DNA of 64,000 nucleotides from Rhodanobacteraceae bacterium (GTDB lineage: Bacteria > Pseudomonadota > Gammaproteobacteria > Xanthomonadales > Rhodanobacteraceae): positions 102,951 to 166,950 of the forward strand of contig PLNP01000011.1 of NCBI GenBank assembly GCA_003142815.1, given 5' to 3'. Position numbers and translations under genes: made by a program. This document shows, piece by piece, positions 8,874-21,848 of this stretch (position 1 is the stretch's first letter; the number at the start of each line of letters is the position of its first letter). The notes under the pieces are model-generated. The model was not told the DNA's origin. It searched no databases and saw nothing but the letters and a program-made list of their open reading frames with translations.

Positions 8874-10679
8874 TCAGCGTTGCGCTGCGGCGGGCGACGC
8901 GCCGGAGGCCAACCCTCGATCGCGCGCCTTTTCGCGCTGCCAGTCGATCCATGCGGCGACGAAATCCGGTCGCGGCGGTGGTTTGCCGGTCCAGGAGCTG
9001 CTGTCACCGTCGAGCAGAAAACCGCCGAGATCGGCGCCATGGTAGACGTCGACGCGATTGCGATCGTCACCGCGCACATGCAGCACGTAGTCGGCAGGTT
9101 GCGGATCCGGGCGCAGGAAGAGTCCTGTGAAGGGTCCACGGCACTCGCCCAAGCCCAGCCAATACGCGATCGACGGCGCGATGTCGGTCTGCTGGAAGCC
9201 TGTATTGATGATTGGCGGCATATCGACCGCGCCGACGACGACCATCGGTATACGAGCGAACGCGCGTTCGCCGTAGGCGCGGAATTCGTCCTCGTGGAGC
9301 GGAGTCATCGTGCGGTGGTCGCCGAGCACGAGCAGGATCCCGTTCTTGAAGAAGCCGCGCCGTGCCAGTTCGTCATGGAAATGCGCGATCTGCTCATCGA
9401 CATAACGGAAGGTCGCCTCCGGATCGATTTTCGCGGTGCGCTGATCGACGAAGGGCGGATGGCTGCTGACGGTCAACAAGGCGGAAACGAAAGCTTGGCT
9501 CGTGTCGCGTTCGTCCAGCCACTTCAGGAAGCGCTCGTAAAGTGACGGGTCGTCGGCGGCACCGAATTGCCAGCGTTTGCGACCCGCATAGAACGCATCC
9601 TCGCTGCCATCGACCACGTCGAAACCGATCCGACGCAGCCAGCCCGCGAGGCCGAGAAAGGAGGTATCACCGGTAGTGAAGAACGCGGCTTCGCGACCGC
9701 TGCGGTGCGCGATATCGGGCAAACTGCCTTGGCCACTGGCGTAATCGCCGAAATCGAACCATGGCTTGCCCGGCGGAATGAGGGGCATGTTTCCGGAAAG
9801 GATCGCGATCTCGGCTGTGCTCGTCGTAAAGCCGTTCGCATAGAAATTTTTGAAGAAATGGCTTGAACGTGCGATCGCGTCGAGCTTCGGCGTCCAGTCC
9901 TGCGCACTGCCGAGCAGATGGCTGTGCCATGCCGACAACGATTCCACCATCAGCACGATCACGCTGCCTTGCGCAGCCTGGGCTTTCCCGCATTGTTCCG
10001 GAGCGGCTTGCGCCAATGCGCGTTGATGCGCGACGAAATCCGGCGAGAATGTCGCGACGCGACCTTGTGGCAGGTTCGCCTCGATCACGTTGTCCACGAA
10101 CAAATGATGCACATAGCGTACTGGCCGGGTCGCCGCGAACAGCGAGAAGCCAACGCAAAGAAACGCGGCGGCCAGCGCAGCCACGCCGGCGCGCGGCCGG
10201 CGCGGTGAAACCACCATGCCCACCGAGGCAAGTACCACGACCAGACCGGCGGCAGCACCGATCAGGCCAGCGCGCGACGCCAGGGCGGCGCGTACGACAC
10301 TGAGGTCGTCGCCGGCATATTTTCCGAAGCGGAGGAGATCGGCGAAATAGAGCCGTTGCGAAAGCAACGTATTGGTCGCGATGTCGCCGGCGAAAAGCAG
10401 CAAGACCAGGCAGGCCGCGAGCCGCGAGCACAATCGCAACCAGCGCCAGCGCGCCAGCCAACCGGCCGCGACCAGGCCGAGGATGAGCGCCAGCAGCCAG
10501 CCATCGTGGCCGAGGGAGGATAGCCAGTAACAACCCCGGCAGCCGCTATAGACGCCGATGCTGTTTTCAAGCCGCCAAGCGCGGAAGAGCGCGAGGCATA
10601 TAAAGAGGACGGCTGCGATCACTGGCCCCAGCCATGACATGTTTTGCCATCGGGAGGTACGGTTCTGGTCGATTGGCAT
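8874..10679 (-). CDS. Membrane-anchored LTA synthase/sulfatase-like protein
   Basis: N-terminal TM helices then VIVLMVESLSAWHSHLLG..., GDHRTMTPLHEDEF alkaline-phosphatase-superfamily motifs. Confidence 0.82.
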   Translation of the reverse strand: MPIDQNRTSRWQNMSWLGPVIAAVLFICLALFRAWRLENSIGVYSGCRGCYWLSSLGHDGWLLALILGLVAAGWLARWRWLRLCSRLAACLVLLLFAGDIATNTLLSQRLYFADLLRFGKYAGDDLSVVRAALASRAGLIGAAAGLVVVLASVGMVVSPRRPRAGVAALAAAFLCVGFSLFAATRPVRYVHHLFVDNVIEANLPQGRVATFSPDFVAHQRALAQAAPEQCGKAQAAQGSVIVLMVESLSAWHSHLLGSAQDWTPKLDAIARSSHFFKNFYANGFTTSTAEIAILSGNMPLIPPGKPWFDFGDYASGQGSLPDIAHRSGREAAFFTTGDTSFLGLAGWLRRIGFDVVDGSEDAFYAGRKRWQFGAADDPSLYERFLKWLDERDTSQAFVSALLTVSSHPPFVDQRTAKIDPEATFRYVDEQIAHFHDELARRGFFKNGILLVLGDHRTMTPLHEDEFRAYGERAFARIPMVVVGAVDMPPIINTGFQQTDIAPSIAYWLGLGECRGPFTGLFLRPDPQPADYVLHVRGDDRNRVDVYHGADLGGFLLDGDSSSWTGKPPPRPDFVAAWIDWQREKARDRGLASGASPAAAQR

Positions 10680-10731
10680 CGGAATCAAGCAGGGATATGG
10701 CGGGACAAAAGACGTGCCTGTAGAATAGGGC

Positions 10732-12192
10732 ATGCGCATCCTCTCCGAAGCTCTCACCTTCGACGACGTTTCGCTCGTGCCGGCCCATTCTTCGGTGCTG
10801 CCGCGCGACGTCGATCTCGGCACCCGCCTGACCCGCACTATCCGCCTGAACCTGCCGATCGTGTCCGCCGCGATGGATACGGTGACCGAGGCGCGCCTCG
10901 CGATCACGATGGCCCAATGCGGCGGCATCGGCATCATTCACAAGAACATGACGATCGAACGCCAGGCCGCCGAAGTGCGCCTGGTCAAGAAGTTTGAGGC
11001 GGGCGTGATCCGCGACCCGATCACGGTCGGTCCGCACACCTCGATCCGCGAGGTCATGCAGATCACGCGCGGCCACAATATCTCCGGCGTGCCGATCGTC
11101 GACGGCGAACAGCTCGTCGGCATCGTGACGCACCGGGATCTGCGCTTCGAGAAGAAGCCGGACGATCCGGTGCGCAACATCATGACGCGCAAGGAACGCC
11201 TGGTCACGGTCAAGGAAGGTGCGACCGAGGACGAAGTGCTCGCGCTGCTGCACAAGCATCGCATCGAGAAGGTGCTGGTCGTCGACGACGCGTTCCGCCT
11301 GCGTGGCCTGATCACGGTCAAGGATATCCAGAAGGCGCGTGACAATCCGCGCGCATGCAAGGACGATCGCGAACGCCTGAGAGTCGGCGCGGCGGTCGGC
11401 GTTGGCGGCGATACCGAACAACGTGTCGCGGCCTTGATCGAGGCCGGCGTCGATGCGCTCATCGTCGACACCGCGCACGGCCATTCCGATGGCGTGATCG
11501 AGCGCGTGCGCTGGGTACGCAAGAACTTTCCGAAGATTTCGCTGATCGCCGGCAACATCGTGACCGGCGATGCGGCCAGGGCGCTCGCCGATGTGGGCGC
11601 GGATGCGGTCAAGGTCGGGGTCGGTCCGGGCTCGATCTGCACGACGCGCGTGATCGCCGGCGTCGGCGTGCCGCAGATTACCGCCGTCAGCATGGTCGCC
11701 GACGCATTGAAGGGCAGCGATATCTGCCTGATCGCCGACGGTGGCATCCGTTATTCCGGCGATATCGCCAAAGCACTCGCAGCGGGCGCGGACTGCGTGA
11801 TGATCGGCGGCATGTTCGCCGGCACCGAGGAGGCACCCGGTGAAGTCGAGCTGTACCAGGGCCGCTCGTACAAGAGTTATCGCGGCATGGGTTCGCTCGC
11901 AGCGATGCAGAAGGGCTCGAAAGACCGCTATTTCCAGGACGACGAGAGCGACGCCGACAAGCTCGTGCCCGAAGGTATCGAAGGCCGCGTGCCGTATCGC
12001 GGATCGCTGCGCAATATCGTGCATCAGCTCGGCGGCGGCTTGCGCGCGGCGATGGGCTACGTCGGCTGCGCGACGGTCGCGGACATGCGCACCAAGCCGC
12101 ATTTCGTGCGCGTCACCACAGCCGGCGTGCGCGAGTCGCATGTGCACGACGTGACAATCACGAAGGAAGCGCCGAATTACCGGTTGGACTGA
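10732..12192 (+). CDS. guaB: Inosine-5'-monophosphate dehydrogenase
   Basis: [25 protein letters not shown] pair, [20 protein letters not shown] active site. Confidence 0.97.
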   Translation: MRILSEALTFDDVSLVPAHSSVLPRDVDLGTRLTRTIRLNLPIVSAAMDTVTEARLAITMAQCGGIGIIHKNMTIERQAAEVRLVKKFEAGVIRDPITVGPHTSIREVMQITRGHNISGVPIVDGEQLVGIVTHRDLRFEKKPDDPVRNIMTRKERLVTVKEGATEDEVLALLHKHRIEKVLVVDDAFRLRGLITVKDIQKARDNPRACKDDRERLRVGAAVGVGGDTEQRVAALIEAGVDALIVDTAHGHSDGVIERVRWVRKNFPKISLIAGNIVTGDAARALADVGADAVKVGVGPGSICTTRVIAGVGVPQITAVSMVADALKGSDICLIADGGIRYSGDIAKALAAGADCVMIGGMFAGTEEAPGEVELYQGRSYKSYRGMGSLAAMQKGSKDRYFQDDESDADKLVPEGIEGRVPYRGSLRNIVHQLGGGLRAAMGYVGCATVADMRTKPHFVRVTTAGVRESHVHDVTITKEAPNYRLD

Positions 12193-12199
12193 TCAAGCT

Positions 12200-12230
12200 G
12201 GGATTCGAAATTCGGGATTCGGGATTCATA
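12200..12230. repeat. Short tandem heptamer (GGGATTC-type) in guaB-guaA spacer
   Basis: gggattcgaaattcgggattcgggattc. Confidence 0.7.
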
Positions 12231-12262
12231 TGACGCCGCCTTCTCCAAATCCCGTGTCCCCG

Positions 12263-14325
<2,063 letters not shown>

Positions 14326-14363
14326 ACGCGATGGATGGCGGCGCGTCATGCACCGCCCTCGTG

Positions 14364-15158
14364 CTACAGCGTCAGTGTGTGGATGACCTGGGTCGGATCC
14401 GCGGGATCGATCCGGCGACGGAAGCCGAGGAACTTGGCCAGATCGCGCATCTCCAGATTGTTGGCGGCGTCAATTGAGACCATTGTGCGCAAGCCGCGCG
14501 AGCGCGCGATCTCGATCAGATGGCGCATCAGCAGGGTGCCGAGTCCTTTCTTGTGCCACTCGTCGTCGACCGCGACCGCGCACTCGCAGGAACGTCCGTC
14601 GGCGCTCGTGCTGTAGCGGCTGACGCCGATCTCGCGCTTCTCGCCTGCGCGGTGCACGAGTGCGACGAAGGCAGCGTCGTGCTGGTAGTCAATGTCGGTC
14701 AGGCGCTTGATCAGGTCGTCGCTCGGTTCGCTCACCTGGCCGAGGAAGCGCAGCCGACGCGATTCAGGCGACAGCCGCTTGATGAAGGCGCGCTCCAGCT
14801 CGGCGTCCTCCTTGTGGATCGGACGGACGATCACGCGCGTGCCATCCGCCAGGGTTTCCGTCCAGTGTGGCGCATCGGCGGAGGGTGGGGTCGGCACCAG
14901 TTCGTGATGCGGTTTCTTTGCCGCGCGCGATTTCGGCGGCGTGGCAGGTATGTCCGCGCGCTTGGCCACCGTCGTATTGCGGCGGCTTGCCGGTGCAGCA
15001 GCGGCGACGCGCTTCTTTACCGCGGGTCGTGAATCCGCTTCCGCCGTGCGCTTGCCGTTGCCGGCGGCGCGTGCCGGTGGCTTGCCGGTGCTGCCACGCG
15101 CGGTGCGGGTGGCACGCGAGTCGGCGTGATGTGACGTCGGCGCTGGGGTTCTGGGCAT
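14364..15158 (-). CDS. GNAT N-acetyltransferase with basic Ala/Lys-rich N-terminal extension
   Basis: C-terminal GNAT fold: ECAVAVDDEWHKKGLGTLLMRHLIEIARSRGL. Confidence 0.82.
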   Translation of the reverse strand: MPRTPAPTSHHADSRATRTARGSTGKPPARAAGNGKRTAEADSRPAVKKRVAAAAPASRRNTTVAKRADIPATPPKSRAAKKPHHELVPTPPSADAPHWTETLADGTRVIVRPIHKEDAELERAFIKRLSPESRRLRFLGQVSEPSDDLIKRLTDIDYQHDAAFVALVHRAGEKREIGVSRYSTSADGRSCECAVAVDDEWHKKGLGTLLMRHLIEIARSRGLRTMVSIDAANNLEMRDLAKFLGFRRRIDPADPTQVIHTLTL

Positions 15159-15436
15159 GTCAATGTCCTCCGAATTGGTCCGCGACCATTATCGGCGTGC
15201 GCGGCGGCAACCGAATTGACCTGGGTCATGCGCGCAGCAAATTTTCCGTGCGCAGATCAGGCAGTCGCTCGCGAGCCACCGCCCATGGCCTGGCCATTAC
15301 GGCGCACGTCGCTTGACGCAGATCAATTGCCGGCCACGCCGAATCGTTAGTCTTCGCTCCACTCAGGGCGGTGAACCGGTCAGGTTCGCGCCGCCTGCGC
15401 GTTTTCCGCGGTACCTCAGATCAGAGGAGACGATCG

Positions 15437-16261
15437 ATGCGCGACATCCTGGTACATGCAGGCAATTTCAAGACTTGGGGCAGTGGCATCGATTACGCGG
15501 CACACCTGGCTACGAAGCTCGACGCATCGCTGACCGGGGCCTACGTCTATCCTTCTCCGCTCCACATGATGCCTCCATACGGATCGCCCGCATTGCTCAG
15601 CGCGATCATCGAGAACGCACGCGAAATCGAGGAGACCGCGCACGCGTCGGAGCAATCGTTCGTGGCGTGGACGCAGGGCTTGGGTGTGCGCCATGCAGCT
15701 TGGCAGGTCGCGGAAGGGTATGTGCCCGACGTGTTCGCGCACATCGGCAATTGGACCGATCTGCTTGTGCTCCAGCGCGATCCCGACACCGCGTGGGGAT
15801 CGCCTTACGATCTCGGTGCGCTGGTGCTGCGCGTCGATATACCGTGCATCGTCCTGCCGCGGGATGTTCGCGAAGCCCGCCTGGAGTGCATCGCCTTGGC
15901 ATGGAACGGGGCCCCTGAGGCGGTGCGTGCAATCCATGCCGCCCTGCCTTTGCTCCAGCGCGCGCAGCGGGTCGTGCTGCTCAGCGGCGAACGTCGCGAT
16001 TCCTTCATCGAGATCGGCTGGAAGCCACCGTTCGAGATCGAGGTGTATCTCGGACGTCACGGGATAGTGCCGGAACGGAAGGCCATCGTCGTGGATGAGG
16101 ATCATGCCGGCACCGCGCTGCTGGAAACCGCTGCGCAAGTGGACGCAGACCTGCTCGTGATGGGCGCCTACGGCAGGAGCCGCTTCAGCGAATGGGCGTT
16201 CGGCGGCGCCACCCGGCAGGTACTGCGCGATGCGGCGCTGCCCGTGTTTCTCCGCCATTGA
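15437..16261 (+). CDS. Universal stress protein, tandem-domain type
   Basis: MRDILVHAGNFKTWGSGIDYAAHLA...DADLLVMGAYGRSRFSEWAFGGATRQVLRDAALPVFL. Confidence 0.88.
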   Translation: MRDILVHAGNFKTWGSGIDYAAHLATKLDASLTGAYVYPSPLHMMPPYGSPALLSAIIENAREIEETAHASEQSFVAWTQGLGVRHAAWQVAEGYVPDVFAHIGNWTDLLVLQRDPDTAWGSPYDLGALVLRVDIPCIVLPRDVREARLECIALAWNGAPEAVRAIHAALPLLQRAQRVVLLSGERRDSFIEIGWKPPFEIEVYLGRHGIVPERKAIVVDEDHAGTALLETAAQVDADLLVMGAYGRSRFSEWAFGGATRQVLRDAALPVFLRH

Positions 16262-16328
16262 CGAACGGCGATGCGCATCGACTGCCTCTGTGTACTACGA
16301 CTTCGAATCAACCTTGAGGGAACGCTGC

Positions 16329-16751
16329 ATGAAAATCCTGCTGGCCACCGATGGAAGCCGATTCAGCACGCGGGCGGCGAGTTATCTCGCGAAGCATCGC
16401 GGCGTATTTGGCACGGAGAAGGAGGTTGTCCTGCTGTATGTCGACCCGCTACTGCCGCGCAGCATCAGGGCGGAGTGGGATCCCAAAGAGGTCGCCCGCT
16501 ATCACGCCGAAGCGGCGCAGGCGGCAATGCGGTCGGCGAAGGCTGCATTGAAGCGTGCACAGCTGCCATTCGGGGAAAAGGCCTTGATCGGCGATCCGGC
16601 GTCGATGATCGTTGACGTCGCGAAAAGCGGAAAGTTCGATCTCATCGTGATGGGCTCGCATGGCCGCGGCGCGCTAGGCAGCTTGATCCTCGGCTCCGTG
16701 ACCGCCAAGGTGATCGCGCAATGCACGATCCCGGTGCTGGTCGTGCGTTGA
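16329..16751 (+). CDS. Universal stress protein, single domain
   Basis: MKILLATDGSRFSTRAASYL...DLIVMGSHGRGALGSLILGSVTAKVIAQCTIPVLVVR. Confidence 0.92.
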   Translation: MKILLATDGSRFSTRAASYLAKHRGVFGTEKEVVLLYVDPLLPRSIRAEWDPKEVARYHAEAAQAAMRSAKAALKRAQLPFGEKALIGDPASMIVDVAKSGKFDLIVMGSHGRGALGSLILGSVTAKVIAQCTIPVLVVR

Positions 16752-16920
16752 GATTGCGGAGCCAAGCGGCCATCGGCGCCGCGGACCAGCATGCGGCTAT
16801 GCCGAGAACCGTTGTTCTGTTACACGCTGTTACGCACTGTTACCGGCGCGTCGTCGTCGCGCGCAGCGGCACGCTTGCCTTGGAGGCCAGACACACGGCG
16901 ATCCCGTGAGGAACCAGCGA

Positions 16921-17291
16921 TGAACATGGCAACGGCTTCCGCAATCCTGACTGGCCCGATGCAATTGATGCGTCCGGAAACGTTCGAAAGCAGCGGCGAT
17001 ATCGGCATCGAAGAATTGCGCGAGTTCGTCCCCGTGATGCGCCGCAAACTTGTTGCCGGACAGTATCTGTTTCGCGCGGGCCCAGCCCTTCCGCGCATTG
17101 TTTCTTGTCCACGTCGGTTGCCTGAAAACATGCGAACTCGCGGACGACGGGCGCGAGCAGGTCACTGGCTTCCGCATGCGCGGTGGCCTGCTCGGCGTCG
17201 AATCGATCGGTCTCGTGGCGTACGCCTGCGATGCGGTCGCGCTCGAGAGCGGCGAGGTGCGGGAACGCCCGCCCGACGCACCTCGTGTTTG
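16921..17291 (+). pseudogene. Crp/Fnr-type regulator remnant, frameshifted and missing the HTH domain
   Basis: Frame 1 ...LREFVPVMRRKLVAGQYLFRAG continues in another frame as QPFRALFLVHVGCLKTCELADDGREQVTGFRMRGGLLGVESIGLVAYACDAVALESGEV; shift near 17081 in a C run. Confidence 0.72.
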
Positions 17292-17371
17292 ACCTGGATC
17301 AACGACGGCCGACAAGGTGGCGCTAGGGTGTTGTCCTGGCGGATGCCGCGCACACAAGAGAGAATGCAATC

Positions 17372-17809
17372 ATGTTCAAGCACATTCTGATTCCGACCGA
17401 TGGCTCCGTACTCTCGGAGGAAGCCGTCAGGCAGGGCATCCGTCTGGCCGCCTCGATCCAGGCCCGGGTCACCGGGTTTCACGTGATTCCGAAATTCCAT
17501 GCCTCCGCCGTGATCATGGGATTGCTGGAAGCGAACCGCGGCGACTACGCCAAGGCCGCACAGGCGTATGCCGATACGCAGCTCGACCTTGTTTCGAGGA
17601 CCGCGACGGCGGCGGGCGTCGCTTGCGACGTCGCCTACACGACCAGCGACGATGTCGCAGCGGAGATCATCGCGGCCGCCGCGCAGCATGGCTGCGATCT
17701 GATCCTGATGGCCTCGCATGGCAGACGCGGCATGCAGGGAGTGTTGCTCGGCAGCGAAACACAGAAGGTGCTCACCCACAGCCGCATTCCAGTGCTGGTC
17801 TATCGCTGA
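17372..17809 (+). CDS. Universal stress protein
   Basis: MFKHILIPTDGSVLSEEAVRQGI...CDLILMASHGRRGMQGVLLGSETQKVLTHSRIPVLVYR. Confidence 0.93.
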   Translation: MFKHILIPTDGSVLSEEAVRQGIRLAASIQARVTGFHVIPKFHASAVIMGLLEANRGDYAKAAQAYADTQLDLVSRTATAAGVACDVAYTTSDDVAAEIIAAAAQHGCDLILMASHGRRGMQGVLLGSETQKVLTHSRIPVLVYR

Positions 17810-17854
17810 GCGGCGCTCAACGCCGCCGGAACCGAACTACGAGGACGTCACACG

Positions 17855-18295
17855 ATGAATACCTGGGTTCTTGTTGCTGATCGGGCGCGTGCCCGACTGT
17901 TTTCCGTCACCGCGGACGGAGCCGCGTTGCTGGAGATCGCCGACTTCGTCAATCCGGAGGGCCGCGCGCTCGCGCATGAGCTCGAAAGCGATCGTTTACC
18001 GCGGACGTTCGAGAGCGTCGGCGGGGCACGCCATGCGATCGAGCCGCACACGACGACCAAACAGAAGACGGCCGACCGCTTCGCGCATTGCTTGCACGAG
18101 GCGCTCGAACGCGGTCGCGTCGAGCGGTCCTACGACCAGATCGTGCTGGTCGCATCGCCGCATTTCCTGGGCACGCTGAACGCCGCGATCGGCAAACAGG
18201 TGCGCCGCTACGTTGTCACCGAGGTGCACAAGGACCTGACTACTCTGACGCCAGCCGAGATTCGCCAGCACCTGCCGAAACATCTCGTAACCTAG
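17855..18295 (+). CDS. Host-attachment-protein family (eRF1-like)
   Basis: MNTWVLVADRARARLFSV...DQIVLVASPHFLGTLNAAIGKQVRRYVVTEVHKDLTTLTPAEIRQHL. Confidence 0.82.
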   Translation: MNTWVLVADRARARLFSVTADGAALLEIADFVNPEGRALAHELESDRLPRTFESVGGARHAIEPHTTTKQKTADRFAHCLHEALERGRVERSYDQIVLVASPHFLGTLNAAIGKQVRRYVVTEVHKDLTTLTPAEIRQHLPKHLVT

Positions 18296-18479
18296 GTTTC
18301 GACAACGGCCAAAACCCGACGAGAGGGCCGATCGCGGCCTGACTGCTGTCGCTCTGAGCGCGCAATCGATATGCGCGGGGGCGCGCGCTTGATTTTTATC
18401 AATATGCCGGCGCGCTACAGCGCGCATCGTGCCTTTGTCGCGATCAGTGATCGTGCTGCGCTATTACCGGAGATCCGCC

Positions 18480-18670
18480 CTGCACCCTAACCTGGGTTCT
18501 GCCGACCGCATCGTCCGCATCCTCGTCGGCCTGCTCTGCTCAGCCTGTTGTGGGTTGGCAGCGGCAACCAGCGCTGGTTTGGCCTGATCGGTCTGGTTCC
18601 GCTACTGACCGCGGTGGCCGGCACCTGTCCGCTGTACACGCTGCTCCGCATCAACACCTGCCGCACGCAG
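18480..18670 (+). pseudogene. DUF2892-like small membrane protein, apparent frameshift
   Basis: LHPNLGSADRIVRILVGLL then, in a shifted frame, LLVVGSGNQRWFGLIGLVPLLTAVAGTCPLYTLLRINTC; no intact ORF in the track. Confidence 0.55.
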
Positions 18671-18780
18671 GCCGCGCTGACAATGGGTGCACCGGATTGG
18701 TCGCGTCGAGCAAGTCGGCAATGAATTGTGCGTGGCCGGGCAGCACGAACGCGATTGCCCGCACCGGGAGAATGATCCCC

Positions 18781-20187
18781 ATGAGTAACCGCTACTTCAT
18801 CGACCGAGAGGACGCAGCGTGTCGGCTTGCCGCGGCGCTGGTGCGGTTCAAGGGTAGGCATCCGCTCGTGCTCGCGATCCCGCGCGGCGGCGTGCCGATC
18901 GGCCGGATCGTTGCCGATGCGCTCGACGGCGAGCTTGATGTTGTGCTGGTGCGCAAGCTCGGCGCGCCGGGCAATCCGGAGCTCGCTATCGGCGCGATCG
19001 ACGAGGATGGCAACGTGCATCTGGGCGCCCATGCGGAACAGGCCGGCGCCGACGCGGCCTATGTGCGCGATGAGGCCGCACGTCAACTCGCGCTGATCCG
19101 CGACAGGCGCGCATCCTACGGGGCGGGGCGGACATCGCCCGATCCAGCCGGACGCGACGTGATCATGGTCGACGACGGCCTCGCCACAGGCGCGACGATG
19201 GGTGCGGCGCTGCAGGCCGTGCGGGCACGCCATCCTGCGCGGCTGGTCTGCGCTGTGCCGGTCGCGGCACCGGACAGTCTGCGCCGGGTCGCGCCATTCG
19301 CCGACGAGGTCGTCTGCCTCGCGGCGCCGGCAGATTTCAATGCGGTCGGCCAGTTCTATGAGCGCTTCGCGCCGGTCGGTGACGAGGAAGTCGTTTCGTT
19401 GCTGGCCGAGGCCGGGACGGCAGCTGCATCCGATTCGCCCGTCTCGCGCATGGTCGCGGTGCCGGGAGATGGCGTCGTGCTGGAGGGTGAACTGTGCGTG
19501 CCCGCGAACGCACGTGGCCTGGTGCTGTTCGCACACGGTAGCGGCAGCAGTCGGCACAGTCCGCGCAACCGCTTCGTCGCCGGTGAACTCAACCGGGTAC
19601 GGCTGGCGACACTGCTGATCGACCTGCTGACGCCGGTCGAGGACCGCGAGCGCTCGTCGCGTTTCGATATCGTGCTGCTCGCGAGGCGTCTCGGCGTGGT
19701 CATCGATTGGCTCGGTCGCGATCCGGTCGTGTCGCGGTTGCCAGTCGGGTTGTTCGGAGCCAGCACGGGTGCCGCAGCCGCGCTGATCGCCGCGGTGGCA
19801 CGTGCGCAACGGATCGCCGCTGTGGTCGCCCGGGGCGGGCGTCCGGATCTGGTTGATCGTGCGACCCTGGCCAGGTTGCAGGCACCGGTGCTGCTGATCG
19901 TCGGCGGCGCCGACCACGAAGTACTCGAGCTCAACCGGGGCGCATGGGCCAACATGCCGGAGTCGGCCGAACTCATCGTGGTCCCCGGCGCGACGCATCT
20001 GTTTGAGGAGCCGAACGCACTCGAGTTGGTGGCGCAGCTCGCCGCGGACTGGTTCGTAAGCTGGCTGCCGCCTGGGCGTGGTGCTGCCGGGGTGACGCCA
20101 CCTTCCCTGACTAGCCCAGCGCATGTGTCGGCACGCGCCGACAGGGCAATGCTGAAGCGACCGCCGCGCGCCAAGCGCGGGTATTAG
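18781..20187 (+). CDS. Phosphoribosyltransferase fused to a dienelactone/alpha-beta hydrolase domain
   Basis: N-term PRTase: LAIPRGGVPIGRIVADALDGELDVVLVRKLGAPGNPELAIGAI, IMVDDGLATGATMGAAL; C-term hydrolase: LVLFAHGSGSSRHSPRNRFV, GLFGASTGAAAAL. Confidence 0.85.
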   Translation: MSNRYFIDREDAACRLAAALVRFKGRHPLVLAIPRGGVPIGRIVADALDGELDVVLVRKLGAPGNPELAIGAIDEDGNVHLGAHAEQAGADAAYVRDEAARQLALIRDRRASYGAGRTSPDPAGRDVIMVDDGLATGATMGAALQAVRARHPARLVCAVPVAAPDSLRRVAPFADEVVCLAAPADFNAVGQFYERFAPVGDEEVVSLLAEAGTAAASDSPVSRMVAVPGDGVVLEGELCVPANARGLVLFAHGSGSSRHSPRNRFVAGELNRVRLATLLIDLLTPVEDRERSSRFDIVLLARRLGVVIDWLGRDPVVSRLPVGLFGASTGAAAALIAAVARAQRIAAVVARGGRPDLVDRATLARLQAPVLLIVGGADHEVLELNRGAWANMPESAELIVVPGATHLFEEPNALELVAQLAADWFVSWLPPGRGAAGVTPPSLTSPAHVSARADRAMLKRPPRAKRGY

Positions 20188-20500
20188 CAGGATGCTGAAA
20201 ACATCCGGCTTGGGCTTTTCACTGGACGCCTCGGCCGCAGTTTCGGCTGTCCCGCGGTGCGGCTGGCGGTCGCTCGCCGCCTGATAGACACAATCCGGGA
20301 CGGCTCCATCGTGTTCGCGTATTACCCGGATCCGGAATGGCTGAATCGCTCGCATCTTCTGCACGGCTGGCGGCACCGATGCGGGTATCCTGTCAGCGGT
20401 GCCCGTGGGCCGCGAGGCCATTGCTGCAGCGAACCGCACGGCGGTCGCCGCACCGCACTGAACACCCACGGCGGACGCACTGCAATCGGAGTCGAGGCCC

Positions 20501-21493
20501 ATGCACGCGATGGTGGCAAGGTCAATCGGCATGCCACTGGTATTCGAACAGCGCGCCGATCCGCTGCCCGGTCGTGGCGAGGTACGGATCCGCGTCGAGG
20601 CCTGCGGCGTCTGCCGCACGGACCTGCATCTGATCGACGGTGAGCTGCCACAGGCACGCCTGCCGGTCGTTCCGGGCCACGAGATCGTTGGCATCGTGGA
20701 CATGGCAGGCGAAGGCGCCGTCACCCCGGCGGTTGGCGAGCGCGTCGGGGTTTCTTGGCTCGGCCGCAGCTGCGGCCATTGTGACTATTGCCACAATGGG
20801 TTCGAGAACCTCTGCGATGCGCCGCAGTTCACCGGCTGTACGCGCGACGGCGGCTATGCGAGCCATGTGATCGCCGATGCGGCTTTCTGCCTGCCACTGC
20901 CTGCCACCGTATGGCCGGATGCGGCAGCCGCGGCGCCGCTGCTCTGTGCGGGCATCATCGGCTGGCGCGCGCTGGTCGCGGCGGGTGATGGCGTGCGAAT
21001 CGGCCTCTACGGTTTCGGCGCGGCAGCGCACATCCTTATCCAGGTCGCGTGCTGGCAAGGACGGCAGGTCTACGCCTTCACCCGTCCCGGCGACTTGGCC
21101 ACGCAGGCCTTCGCGCGCACGCTCGGCGCTGTATGGGCCGGCGATTCCACTTCGCAACCGCCGCAGGCGCTCGATGCGGCAATCATCTTCGCAGCGGTCG
21201 GCGCGCTGGTGCCGCTTGCGCTCGCAGCCGTGCGCAAGGGCGGGCGCGTGGTCTGTGGCGGTATCCACATGTCCGACATCCCGTCGTTCCCGTACCGCCT
21301 GCTGTGGGAGGAACGCCAGCTCGTCTCGGTCGCCAACCTGACCCGCGCCGATGGACACGCGTTCCTCCACACTGCCGCACGAGCCGGCGTTGCCACCCGG
21401 GTGCAGCGCTATCCGCTTACCGAAGCGAATGCCGCGCTCGCCGATCTGCGCCACGGTCGCTTGCAGGGCGCGGCTGTGCTGCGGGTGCCGTAG
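20501..21493 (+). CDS. Zinc-dependent alcohol dehydrogenase family
   Basis: VRIRVEACGVCRTDLHLIDGELP, VPGHEIVGIVD, CGHCDYCHNGFENLCD. Confidence 0.9.
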   Translation: MHAMVARSIGMPLVFEQRADPLPGRGEVRIRVEACGVCRTDLHLIDGELPQARLPVVPGHEIVGIVDMAGEGAVTPAVGERVGVSWLGRSCGHCDYCHNGFENLCDAPQFTGCTRDGGYASHVIADAAFCLPLPATVWPDAAAAAPLLCAGIIGWRALVAAGDGVRIGLYGFGAAAHILIQVACWQGRQVYAFTRPGDLATQAFARTLGAVWAGDSTSQPPQALDAAIIFAAVGALVPLALAAVRKGGRVVCGGIHMSDIPSFPYRLLWEERQLVSVANLTRADGHAFLHTAARAGVATRVQRYPLTEANAALADLRHGRLQGAAVLRVP

Positions 21494-21848
21494 CGCAACG
21501 GCAGCTACTGGCGCGCGAGTATCAGGCTGGGCGGCTGCGCGCTCCGCCAAGCGCGCGTCGTACTGCCGGCAGCGGCTTCAACAGGTCGAACGCCAGCACT
21601 GCCGGCGCGGCGCGCCGTCTTGGCGGGTACGGACCGTACCTGCCAGCGAGTGAGTTTCGCGCCGAGGCGAGAAGCCGGGATCATCCGTTGGCGAACGTGA
21701 GTCCGAAAGCGCCCCGTTTCATGGGGTAACGCGCGTCCAATCCCGCACCGACATCAGTGCAGCGTTGAACAAGTTTCATGGCACTCGCTGCGCCAAGCAA
21801 ACGCGTGGCCGTTGCCGGATCGACATAGCTGCGATCCAACAGGCTTGT

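Noticed and set aside
7754-9139. 461-aa minus-strand ORF
   Set aside because: Antisense to dctM; Gln/Arg/Asp-rich shadow frame.
18781-20187. PRTase-hydrolase fusion as a novel enzyme
   Set aside because: This architecture is, as far as I recall, common next to Usp genes in proteobacteria; reported as a feature only.
18487-20724. 745-aa minus-strand ORF
   Set aside because: Antisense to the clear PRTase-hydrolase gene; composition looks like a high-GC shadow frame with no recognisable domain.
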